From assembly GCA_964648115.1 (NCBI GenBank), contig CAZYME010000050.1:1-6687 (forward strand): a DNA stretch of 6,687 nucleotides, given 5' to 3'. The position numbers and the translations under genes are program-made. Below are positions 1 through 6,332 of this stretch, piece by piece (position 1 is the stretch's first letter; every line of letters begins with the position of its first letter). This stretch comes from CAZYME01 sp964648115. GTDB taxonomy: Bacteria > Pseudomonadota > Gammaproteobacteria > Legionellales > Legionellaceae. The notes under the pieces were generated by a model. The model ran no database searches. It had not been told where the DNA came from and worked only from the letters and a program-made list of their open reading frames with translations.

Positions 1-157
1 CTGTTGAAAAAGATCCGAATCCTGGCAAAACTACTTGATCACCACTTTTCAGCGCATCTGTTACAGTCATCATAAAAGTATCTAGTACTCTTTGTGCGTC
101 TGCTTTCGTTACACCTGAACCATGAGCAATTGCTTCAACCAATTCACTTTTGTTCAT
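1..157 (-). CDS. hupB: DNA-binding protein HU, beta-type (partial, 3' end outside window)
   Basis: The first 52 codons of an HU-family nucleoid protein are visible; the rest lies beyond the left edge. The start MNKSELVEAIA and the motif GFGSF at residues 46-50 are hallmarks of HU. HU proteins are about 90 residues long, so roughly 40 residues are missing, including the beta-arms that enter the DNA minor groove. The visible part corresponds to the two N-terminal dimerisation helices and the first beta-strands. HU binds DNA with little sequence preference, bends and compacts it, and assists replication, repair and regulation. The ATG at 157-155 has a good ribosome-binding site (AAGGGG at 163-168, 5-nt spacing). 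Its place directly after lon matches hupB, rather than hupA, of other gammaproteobacteria; that paralogue assignment rests on context. It has its own promoter-like sequence upstream. Confidence 0.95.
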   Translation of the reverse strand, partial: MNKSELVEAIAHGSGVTKADAQRVLDTFMMTVTDALKSGDQVVLPGFGSFST

Positions 158-191
158 CTTTTCCCCTTTGGAGTTATTCATCCGTTACCCG

Positions 192-219
192 GAGTTGATT
201 AAATCAGATTCACCAACTC
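192..219. repeat. Inverted repeat overlapping the hupB promoter
   Basis: GAGTTG (192-197) and CAACTC (214-219) form a perfect 6-bp inverted repeat with 16 bp between the arms, so the arm centres are 22 bp apart, about two helical turns. One arm lies between the -35 and -10 elements and the other covers the region just downstream of the -10. This is the geometry of a dimeric regulator site, but short inverted repeats also arise by chance and no regulator is identified. Confidence 0.35.
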
Positions 220-226
220 TAGTCAA
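198..226 (-). promoter_or_regulatory. Predicted sigma70 promoter of hupB
   Basis: On the minus strand a -35 TTGACT (221-226) and a -10 TTTAAT (198-203) are separated by exactly 17 bp. The -35 matches the TTGACA consensus at 5 of 6 positions and the -10 matches TATAAT at 4 of 6. Transcription would start near position 191, giving a leader of about 34 nt before the hupB ATG. It is the best-matching promoter with standard spacing in the lon-hupB gap and suggests hupB is expressed independently of lon, as expected for an abundant nucleoid protein. Confidence 0.7.
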
Positions 227-243
227 GCCATTACGTCCTTGAA

Positions 244-261
244 GCCCCGCCAGTAGCGGGC
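244..261 (-). other. Small GC-rich stem-loop in the lon-hupB spacer
   Basis: On the minus strand GCCCGC, loop TACTG, and GCGGGGC form a stem of six G-C pairs with one bulged G, starting 23 bp after the lon stop codon. It is followed by TTCAAGG rather than a run of T, so it does not meet the usual pattern of an intrinsic terminator. It could be a weak or Rho-assisted 3' end for the lon transcript, or an RNA-stabilising hairpin. Confidence 0.4.
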
Positions 262-283
262 AACGACGAGAATATACCTCTTA

Positions 284-2728
284 TTATTGAGCGTGTAAAT
301 CATTATTTACGTTTTTTTTTACACTTACCTGATGTTCTGGCTCGCTTTGTTCTAGCGGAGCCTGAGCAACAAGCGGGCTACGCTGTAAAGCTATGTCTAA
401 AACCTGCTCAATTGTTTGCACCGGATGAATGGTCAACTTCCTTAAAATATTATCTGGAATCTCTGTTAAATCCTTCTTGTTTTCCTCGGGAATAATAATC
501 TGTTTAATCCCTCCACGGTGCGCAGCAAGGAGCTTCTCCTTTAGACCACCAATAGGAAGCACTTGTCCACGCAAGGTAATTTCACCAGTCATGGCTACAT
601 CTGCACGCACAGGTATCTGCAAAATCACAGATACCAAAGCCGTGCACATACCTATGCCTGCGCTTGGCCCATCTTTTGGGGTAGCACCCTCTGGCACATG
701 TACATGGAAATCATTTTTGTCATAGAAGTCTTCTGGAATACCGAATGCTTTGACACGGCTTCTTACTACAGTCATTGCCGCATGAATAGACTCTTGCATG
801 ACTTCGCCAAGTTGGCCAGTATGCAATGTTTTGCCTTTTCCTGGCATCATTGAGGCTTCTATAGTGAGGAGCTCTCCGCCCACACTTGTCCATGCCAACC
901 CAGTTACTTGCCCTACTTGATCATAATTTTCTGCTGAACCATAGCGGAATTTTTTAACACCTAAATATTTTTCAATATTCGTGCGAGAAACATGAACCTT
1001 TTTTATTCGTTTGCTAGTGAGAATATCCTTAACTACTTTTCGACACACATGGGCAATATCACGCTCAAGATTACGCACACCTGCTTCACGCGTATAATGG
1101 CGGATAATTTCATGTACAGCTCCCTCACTAATATCGATTTCGTCCGTCTTTAAGCCATTTAACACCAATTGCTTTGGTATTAAATATTGTTCAGCGATAT
1201 GCGTCTTCTCATCCTCGGTGTAACCGGCTAAACGTATCACTTCCATCCTATCTAGCAACGGTGCTGGTATTTCAAGTGAATTAGCCGTGGCAATGAACAT
1301 TACATCACTCAAGTCATAGTTAACTTCAAGATAATGATCGTTGAATGTATGGTTCTGCTCGGGATCAAGCACTTCAAGCAGCGCTGAAGCAGGATCACCA
1401 CGAAAATCCATAGCCATCTTATCCACTTCATCTAACATAATCAGTGGGTTTTTGACGCCGGCTTTACACAATTTTTGGATAATTTTACCTGGCATAGAGC
1501 CAATATAGGTTCTACGATGGCCACGAATTTCCGCCTCGTCACGCACCCCACCCAAAGCAATGCGAATAAAGGTTCTACCTGTAGCATTCGCTATGGATTG
1601 GCCTAGCGAGGTCTTCCCAACGCCTGGAGGTCCCACCAAACACAAAATAGGCCCTTTTAGGCGTTTAACTCGTTGTTGTACTGCTAAATACTCAATAATA
1701 CGTTCTTTAACCTTTTCTAGGCCATAATGATCGAGATCCAGCATTTTCTCTGCTTTACCTAAATCAAACTGGATTTTATTTCTTTTTTTCCAAGGTACAG
1801 ATAGTACCCAATCCAAATAATTTCGGATCACGGTAGCTTCTGCTGACATCGGTGACATCATCTTTAATTTATGTAATTCGGCAAGCGACTTCTCTTTTGC
1901 TTCTTTAGGCATACCTGCTTTGTGAATGGCTTTTTCTAATTGTTCTAATTCGTTACCTTCTTCACTCATCTCGCCCAATTCTTTTTGAATGGCTTTGATT
2001 TGTTCATTAAGATAATATTCTCGTTGGCTTTTTTCCATTTGCCGTTTAACACGACCACGCACACGTTTTTCAACCTGTAGCAGATCAATTTCGTTTTCTA
2101 TAGCAGCCATTAGTCGCTCGAGACGTGTACCAATGTCTAGCGTTTCTAACAAGTCTTGCTTATCCTCAATTTTGAGGCTTAAATGGGCCGCAATGGTATC
2201 TGCCAAACGTCCAGGCTCTTCAATGCTCGCTAGGGAACTTAATACTTCTGGCGGAATTTTTTTATTAAGCTTTATATATTGCTCAAATTGAGACATCAAC
2301 GATCGCGTCATAATTTCAATTTCTTGAATTTTCAGAGCATCGCTTACCTCATCAACATGCTGCAAAACAGCTGACATGTAACCGTTTTCTTCTTGTGAGT
2401 AAGAAATGACTTGGGCACGTTCGGCACCCTCCACAAGCACTTTAACTGTGCCGTCTGGTAGCTTTAATAACTGCAAGACACTTGAAATAGTACCGACACT
2501 AAACAAATCTTTCGGGCTTGGATCATCATTCGCTGATTTTCTTTGGGCAACCAAAAAAATTTGTTTATTGTCCAGCATCGCTGCTTCTAGAGCCTTGATT
2601 GATTTTTCACGGCCTACGAAAAGGGGGATAACCATATGCGGGTAAACCACTACATCCCTAAGTGGTAACACCGGTATGTTAAGTTGTGAGGGTATATCAG
2701 CTAATACCACTTCATTTTCATTCGACAT
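284..2728 (-). CDS. lon: ATP-dependent protease Lon (endopeptidase La)
   Basis: This 814-residue protein is a full-length LonA serine protease, a cytosolic hexamer that unfolds and degrades misfolded proteins and unstable regulators. Domains in order: N-terminal substrate-recognition domain (about 16-212), helical coiled-coil linker (about 215-310), AAA+ module, and C-terminal protease domain (about 600-790). Visible motifs are Walker A GPPGVGKT at 366-373, the YIG pore loop at 408-410, Walker B MLDEVD at 431-436, and the catalytic dyad S689 (in PKDGPSAG) and K732, spaced 43 residues apart as in E. coli Lon (S679/K722). The ATG at 2728 has AAGGA 6 nt upstream. Only 26 bp separate it from the clpX stop, so it probably shares the clpX transcript. 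Compared with E. coli Lon (784 residues) it has a hydrophilic C-terminal tail of about 20 extra residues, encoded partly by a 9-A tract. Confidence 0.98.
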   Translation of the reverse strand: MSNENEVVLADIPSQLNIPVLPLRDVVVYPHMVIPLFVGREKSIKALEAAMLDNKQIFLVAQRKSANDDPSPKDLFSVGTISSVLQLLKLPDGTVKVLVEGAERAQVISYSQEENGYMSAVLQHVDEVSDALKIQEIEIMTRSLMSQFEQYIKLNKKIPPEVLSSLASIEEPGRLADTIAAHLSLKIEDKQDLLETLDIGTRLERLMAAIENEIDLLQVEKRVRGRVKRQMEKSQREYYLNEQIKAIQKELGEMSEEGNELEQLEKAIHKAGMPKEAKEKSLAELHKLKMMSPMSAEATVIRNYLDWVLSVPWKKRNKIQFDLGKAEKMLDLDHYGLEKVKERIIEYLAVQQRVKRLKGPILCLVGPPGVGKTSLGQSIANATGRTFIRIALGGVRDEAEIRGHRRTYIGSMPGKIIQKLCKAGVKNPLIMLDEVDKMAMDFRGDPASALLEVLDPEQNHTFNDHYLEVNYDLSDVMFIATANSLEIPAPLLDRMEVIRLAGYTEDEKTHIAEQYLIPKQLVLNGLKTDEIDISEGAVHEIIRHYTREAGVRNLERDIAHVCRKVVKDILTSKRIKKVHVSRTNIEKYLGVKKFRYGSAENYDQVGQVTGLAWTSVGGELLTIEASMMPGKGKTLHTGQLGEVMQESIHAAMTVVRSRVKAFGIPEDFYDKNDFHVHVPEGATPKDGPSAGIGMCTALVSVILQIPVRADVAMTGEITLRGQVLPIGGLKEKLLAAHRGGIKQIIIPEENKKDLTEIPDNILRKLTIHPVQTIEQVLDIALQRSPLVAQAPLEQSEPEHQVSVKKNVNNDLHAQ
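293..324. repeat. A/T9 tract flanked by inverted repeats at the 3' end of lon
   Basis: A run of nine T on the plus strand (312-320; nine A in the lon message) sits inside the last codons of lon. The outer arms GTGTAAA (293-299) and TTTACAC (318-324) form a perfect 7-bp inverted repeat. An alternative inner hairpin pairs GTAAAT (295-300) with ATTTAC (305-310) around a CATT loop. On the plus strand the inner hairpin directly precedes the T run, resembling a weak antisense terminator. In the sense message the A run is a potential slippage site. Confidence 0.5.
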
Positions 2729-2754
2729 AATTAATCCTTATCCTTGGAAAATTA

Positions 2755-4023
2755 TCACTCACCCGCCGCGGACTTCTTGGGCTCTTCACTCTCATAAATC
2801 AAAATAGGAGTACCCGTGTTATTAACAACATTTTCGTCAACAACAACCTTAGTCACACCCTCAAGCGAAGGTAGCTCATACATGGTATCCAAAAGAATAT
2901 TTTCAAGAATGGCTCGCAAACCTCGAGCACCAATTTTTCGCTCCAACGCTTTCTTGGCAATTAGGTGAAGAGCTTCTTCACGAAATTCTAACTCTGCATC
3001 TTCCATTTTAAATAATGCATGGAATTGCTTGGTTAGTGCATTTTTAGGCCGGGTTAAAATATCAATCAACGCTGCTTCATCAAGCTGCTGAAGAGTCGCA
3101 ACAACTGGCAGTCGGCCAACAAACTCAGGAATCAAACCGTATTTAATCAAGTCTTCTGATTCTAAAGAATCCAGCATTTTCTCTAAATCGCTATTATCTT
3201 TTTTATTTTTCAGTTGTGCTGAAAAACCAATTCCTGATTTATCACTACGATCCCGAATAACTTTCTCAAGCCCCGCAAAAGCACCACCACAAATGAATAA
3301 TATATTGGAAGTATCTACCTGTAAAAATTCTTGTTGTGGGTGTTTACGCCCACCTTGTGGGGGTACAGATGCAATAGTTCCTTCAATCAGTTTTAGAAGA
3401 GCCTGCTGCACACCTTCTCCAGAAACATCTCGTGTTATAGAAGGGTTATCTGATTTGCGTGAAATTTTATCAATTTCATCAATATAAACTATACCGCGCT
3501 GTGCTTTTTCTACGTCATAATCACATTTTTGTAATAATTTTTGAATTATATTTTCAACGTCCTCGCCCACGTAACCAGCTTCAGTCAGCGTAGTTGCATC
3601 TGCCATCGCAAAAGGAACATTCAACAAACGGGCTAAGGTTTGGGCAAGTAAAGTTTTACCACTACCTGTAGGGCCTATCAGCAAAATATTACTTTTACCA
3701 AGCTCAATGCCATCTTCTGTTTTATGGTACATTCGTTTGTAATGATTGTAGACAGCTACAGACAGCACCTTCTTGGCATGCGGCTGCCCAATGACATATT
3801 CATCAAGAAAAACTGCGATTTCTTTAGGGGTGGGTAAATGCGTTTCAGATTCTACAGTAACATCCTGCGTTTCTTCGCGAATTATATCATTACATAATTC
3901 AACGCACTCATCACAAACAAAAACAGATGGCCCTGCAATTAGTTTTTTTACTTCATTCTGACTCTTGCCACAAAAAGAACAATATAAAACTTTATCTCCA
4001 TCACCACTACCGGCTTTACTCAT
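2755..4023 (-). CDS. clpX: ATP-dependent Clp protease ATP-binding subunit ClpX
   Basis: This 422-residue protein is the AAA+ unfoldase that recognises substrates, threads them through its hexameric pore and delivers them to ClpP. The N-terminal zinc-binding domain has four cysteines (C15, C18, C37, C40). Next come Walker A GPTGSGKT at 117-124, pore loop GYVG at 150-153, Walker B IVYIDEID at 178-185, the RKH loop at 226-228 that helps select ssrA-type tags, the ClpP-docking IGF loop at 265-267, a likely arginine finger at R304 in EFVGRLP, and sensor-2 GARGLR at 365-370. All features needed for a functional ClpX-ClpP complex are present, and its length is close to that of E. coli ClpX. The ATG at 4023 is preceded by AAAGGGG with 7-nt spacing. 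It lies 202 bp after clpP, with a promoter-like block between them, and 26 bp before lon. Confidence 0.98.
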   Translation of the reverse strand: MSKAGSGDGDKVLYCSFCGKSQNEVKKLIAGPSVFVCDECVELCNDIIREETQDVTVESETHLPTPKEIAVFLDEYVIGQPHAKKVLSVAVYNHYKRMYHKTEDGIELGKSNILLIGPTGSGKTLLAQTLARLLNVPFAMADATTLTEAGYVGEDVENIIQKLLQKCDYDVEKAQRGIVYIDEIDKISRKSDNPSITRDVSGEGVQQALLKLIEGTIASVPPQGGRKHPQQEFLQVDTSNILFICGGAFAGLEKVIRDRSDKSGIGFSAQLKNKKDNSDLEKMLDSLESEDLIKYGLIPEFVGRLPVVATLQQLDEAALIDILTRPKNALTKQFHALFKMEDAELEFREEALHLIAKKALERKIGARGLRAILENILLDTMYELPSLEGVTKVVVDENVVNNTGTPILIYESEEPKKSAAGE

Positions 4024-4090
4024 CTACAAACCCCTTTATTCAGTAGCTAGGTCACATGTTTTAATTGCATTCACATAACCGTTAAGCATG

Positions 4091-4121
4091 CTAGAAGTTT
4101 CTATATTTTAGAAATATCTAG
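4091..4121 (-). other. AT-rich stem-loop in the predicted clpX leader
   Basis: On the minus strand an outer arm pair CTAGA/TCTAG (5 bp), a 2x2 internal loop (TA opposite CT), an inner arm pair TTTCTA/TAGAAA (6 bp) and a 5-nt AAATA loop make a symmetrical 31-nt hairpin. If transcription starts about 7 bp after the predicted -10, the hairpin would begin only about 5-7 nt from the mRNA 5' end, a position where stem-loops can protect messages from decay. It does not include the clpX ribosome-binding site, so direct translational occlusion is not indicated. Confidence 0.5.
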
Positions 4122-4134
4122 GGCGGAAATTTTA

Positions 4135-4163
4135 TATATATGGGCTATTTTAAAATTTACAAG
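4135..4163 (-). promoter_or_regulatory. Predicted clpX(-lon) promoter, with overlapping sigma70-like and sigma32-like readings
   Basis: Sigma70 reading on the minus strand: TTGTAA (4157-4162), 16 bp, TATATA (4135-4140); shifting the -10 to 4133-4138 gives an 18-bp spacer. Sigma32 (heat-shock) reading: CTTGTAA (4157-4163), 11 bp, GCCCATAT (4138-4145), matching the E. coli consensus CTTGAAA and CCCCATNT at 6 of 7 and 7 of 8 positions. The 11-bp spacer is at the short limit for sigma32. The location, about 112-140 bp upstream of clpX, fits a secondary promoter that expresses clpX and lon separately from clpP. Which sigma factor is used cannot be decided from sequence. Confidence 0.5.
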
Positions 4164-4209
4164 GCTAATAATGTAGATTGGTCCATTGACCCAATCCAAA
4201 TTATTAGCC
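4163..4209 (-). terminator. Long stem-loop downstream of clpP (possible partial terminator or attenuator)
   Basis: The arms GGCTAATAA (4163-4171) and TTATTAGCC (4201-4209) pair perfectly. The inner arms GATTGGTC (4176-4183) and GACCCAATC (4188-4196) pair with one bulged base around a 4-nt loop. The 4-nt segments between them pair with one mismatch and one G-U, giving a stem of about 20 bp. It starts 16 bp after the clpP stop codon. The downstream minus-strand sequence TTGTAAATTTT is T-rich but is not a clean T run, so full termination is doubtful. Partial termination, an RNA-processing site or 3' protection of the tig-clpP message are the likely roles. Confidence 0.45.
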
Positions 4210-4225
4210 CATTTCAAGAATAATC

Positions 4226-4864
4226 TTATTTTTCAGACGCCAAAATATCTCGACTATGCAATACTTTATCAATTAACCCATAGTCTGCTGCTTGCGTGGC
4301 GCTCATGAAATTGTCACGCTCAGTATCCAGCATGATTTGTTCAGGCGTTTTATTGGTATGTGAGCCCATAATATTGTTTAAACGCTCTCGCACCGCCAAT
4401 GTTTCACGTGCATGGATTTCAATATCCGTTGCTTGGCCGCGATAACCACCCAAAGGTTGGTGAATCATCACTCTTGCGTTAGGTAGGCAATAGCGTTTTC
4501 CGTGTGCGCCCGCACACAGCAAGAGCGCTGCAGCACTTGCTGCTTGGCCTATACACAGGGTGCTCACGTCCGGCTTGATAAACTGCATGGTATCGTAAAT
4601 AGCGAGGCCCGCAGTAACCACTCCGCCAGGAGAGTTAATATAGAGAGAAATTTCCTTTTCAGGGTTTTCTGACTCAAGAAATAACAATTGCGCGACCACA
4701 AGATTTGCCATGTGGTCTTCTACTTCACCTAAAAGAAATATAATGCGTTCTTTCAATAGCCTTGAGTAAATGTCATACGAGCGCTCACCCCTAGAGGTTT
4801 GCTCGATAACCATAGGAACAAGGCCACTGGCGTTTCTTATCGAGCTTTCAGAATATCCCATCAT
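4226..4864 (-). CDS. clpP: ATP-dependent Clp protease proteolytic subunit ClpP
   Basis: This serine peptidase forms the double-heptamer chamber that degrades proteins fed by ClpX (or ClpA). With the chosen start it has 212 residues, close to the 207 of E. coli. The catalytic triad is S110 (in GQAASAA), H135 (MIHQP) and D184 (TERD). A short propeptide of about 13 residues precedes LVPMVIEQTSRGERS, the conserved start of mature ClpP. Three in-frame starts are possible: GTG at 4870, ATG at 4864 and ATG at 4861. ATG 4864 is chosen because AAAGGAG lies 7 nt upstream of it but only 1 nt upstream of the GTG. It begins 2 nt after the tig stop, so translation is probably coupled to tig. One oddity: the residues after the catalytic serine are Ala-Ala, where E. 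coli has Met-Gly. Confidence 0.97.
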   Translation of the reverse strand: MMGYSESSIRNASGLVPMVIEQTSRGERSYDIYSRLLKERIIFLLGEVEDHMANLVVAQLLFLESENPEKEISLYINSPGGVVTAGLAIYDTMQFIKPDVSTLCIGQAASAAALLLCAGAHGKRYCLPNARVMIHQPLGGYRGQATDIEIHARETLAVRERLNNIMGSHTNKTPEQIMLDTERDNFMSATQAADYGLIDKVLHSRDILASEK

Positions 4865-4866
4865 GC

Positions 4867-6198
4867 TCACTCTCCTTTGTCTTCATTGTCCTTTTTGGGG
4901 TTCATCACCGCATCGTAATCCATCTTCGTTTTAACAATTTTAGCATCTTCTAGAATTTTTTCAGAAACCATTTCTTCCATTACCAAGGCTTCAATTTCAG
5001 CTAAACGCTCTTTGTTACCTTTGTACCAAGCGCGGAGCTCATCAGGACTCTCATAAGCACTAGCAAATTTTTCGATCATCGCTTCAACTCGGGCAGAATC
5101 AACATCCATCTTATGTTTTTTAACATATTCGGAAAATAAAAGACCCAAGTGCACGCGACGATTTGCTTGCTCTTCGAACAAAGCTCTAGGAAAGTCAGGA
5201 ATTTGCTCATTATCAGAATGCTCATGACCAAAAACACGGTGATACATTTCATGCTTCAGGTGCTCAATTTCTTGATCGACTAACGCCATAGGCAGATCAA
5301 ATTTATTTTTTTCCAGTAACTTGTCAAACGCTTTCTCGCGGTTCATCGAGCTAACTCGACGCTCAAGCTCACGTTCCATATTTTGTTTGATGTCTTTTTT
5401 CAGCGCATCAACACCGCCGTCAGCGATATTAAATTTTTTGGCAAAACCATCGTCTAAATCAGGAAGTTCGCCTTCCATAATTTTCTTTATCGTAATTTTA
5501 AAAGTAGCTTCTTTACCTGCTAATTCGTTGTGGCCATAATCCTTTGGAAAATCCACTTTAATATCAAATGGCTTACCTACTTTAGCGCCCATCAAACCAT
5601 CTTCAAAGCCTGGTATCATTGAGCCGGAGCCAATAATTAGCTCATAATCCTGAGCAGCACCACCTTCAAACAAGGCACCATTCAAGTAGCCTTCGAAATC
5701 CATAAGGACCTTATCGCCTTTAGCCACAGCTCGTGATACGTCTTTCCAATTTTTGTTCTGTTCACGTAATTTATCCAGCATGCTCTTAACATCAGCATCC
5801 TTGACAGTGGCGATGATAACTTCAACTTCTGCTTGACCTAATTCATTGACTTCGATATGAGGAAACACTTCAAACACCGCGGTGTATTTAAAATCTTTAC
5901 CCATTTCTACAGCTTCAGGCTCAATATAAGGAGAGCCTGCTGGAATTAATTCATTGCTTTTCAATGCATCATATAAGGTTGACTGGACCATATCTTTTGC
6001 TACTTCCTGCCGTACGCTGTCAGAGAAGCGCTTTACAACGACATTCATAGGAACCTTACCGGGTCGAAAGCCATCGACTTTCGCTTTCCGTGCAAGATTT
6101 CTGAGTCGCTGACTCACTTCTTCTTCTATTTTTTCGGACGGTACCGAAATTGTCACTTTGCGTTCTAAACCTTTCAAGGTCTCAACAGAAACTTGCAT
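4867..6198 (-). CDS. tig: Trigger factor, ribosome-associated chaperone and peptidyl-prolyl isomerase
   Basis: This 443-residue protein is the first chaperone met by nascent chains at the ribosomal exit tunnel. The N-terminal ribosome-binding domain (about 1-115) carries the signature GFRPGKVP at residues 43-50, the same position as in E. coli. An FKBP-type prolyl isomerase domain covers about 155-240 (MDFEGYLNG, then MIPGFEDGLMG). The helical C-terminal substrate-cradling domain covers the rest and contains the conserved FEEQANRRV at 341-349. Its length is slightly above the 432 of E. coli. Five histidines cluster at 313, 316, 320, 325 and 327, and the tail is highly charged. The ATG at 6198 has AGAGGTGA about 4 nt upstream. 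tig follows tRNA-Leu by 37 bp with no terminator between, and its last codons contain the ribosome-binding site of clpP. Confidence 0.98.
   Translation of the reverse strand: MQVSVETLKGLERKVTISVPSEKIEEEVSQRLRNLARKAKVDGFRPGKVPMNVVVKRFSDSVRQEVAKDMVQSTLYDALKSNELIPAGSPYIEPEAVEMGKDFKYTAVFEVFPHIEVNELGQAEVEVIIATVKDADVKSMLDKLREQNKNWKDVSRAVAKGDKVLMDFEGYLNGALFEGGAAQDYELIIGSGSMIPGFEDGLMGAKVGKPFDIKVDFPKDYGHNELAGKEATFKITIKKIMEGELPDLDDGFAKKFNIADGGVDALKKDIKQNMERELERRVSSMNREKAFDKLLEKNKFDLPMALVDQEIEHLKHEMYHRVFGHEHSDNEQIPDFPRALFEEQANRRVHLGLLFSEYVKKHKMDVDSARVEAMIEKFASAYESPDELRAWYKGNKERLAEIEALVMEEMVSEKILEDAKIVKTKMDYDAVMNPKKDNEDKGE
4872..4878 (-). promoter_or_regulatory. Ribosome-binding site that decides the clpP start
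   Basis: AAAGGAG lies inside the last codons of tig (Lys-Gly-Glu). It is 7 nt from the ATG at 4864 but only 1 nt from the upstream in-frame GTG at 4870, which makes the GTG an unlikely initiation codon. Confidence 0.85.
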
Positions 6199-6235
6199 CT
6201 AGTCACCTCTTGAAATTGTATGTACATATATGAAA

Positions 6236-6320
6236 TGGTGCGAAAGGAGAGACTCGAACTCTCACAGGTTACCCTACTGGAACCTAAATCCAGCGCGTCT
6301 ACCAGTTCCGCCACTTTCGC
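6236..6320 (-). tRNA. tRNA-Leu (anticodon UAG)
   Basis: The 85-nt gene folds as a class II tRNA. The acceptor stem is GCGAAAG/CTTTCGC, the anticodon stem CTGGA/TCCAG encloses loop TTTAGGT with anticodon TAG, and a variable arm pairs AGG with CCT. The T-stem is GAGAG/CTCTC around TTCGAGT. Discriminator A and the 3' CCA are encoded. It reads CUA and, by wobble, other CUN leucine codons. It is the last tRNA of the cluster and lies 37 bp before tig, so the tRNA and tig are probably released from a common precursor. Confidence 0.97.
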
Positions 6321-6332
6321 AAACAGGGTGGA

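Noticed and set aside
295..320. Hairpin plus nine T on the plus strand, resembling an intrinsic terminator
   Set aside because: The 6-bp stem is AT-rich and weak, it lies inside the lon coding end, and no plus-strand gene upstream would use it.
429..853. Two overlapping plus-strand open frames opposite lon (429-725 and 563-853)
   Set aside because: Both lie fully antisense to the conserved Lon protease domain, have no recognisable product, and are explained by lon codon usage.
2819..2846. Possible lon promoter TTGTTG, 16 bp, TAATAA inside the clpX 3' end
   Set aside because: The match is weak and falls in Val/Asn-rich codons where such hexamers arise by coding bias; not strong enough to list as a feature.
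3293..3961. Plus-strand open frames opposite clpX (3293-3487 and 3773-3961)
   Set aside because: They are antisense shadows of a highly conserved ClpX sequence, with no recognisable motif.
4212..4218. Perfect sigma32 -35 heptamer CTTGAAA just after clpP
   Set aside because: No CCCCAT-like -10 lies at 11-16 bp downstream on the minus strand; the region there is the long stem-loop.
6219..6228. 10-bp palindrome TATGTACATA between tRNA-Leu and tig
   Set aside because: It is short and AT-rich with no flanking promoter or known operator context, so it is likely a chance palindrome.
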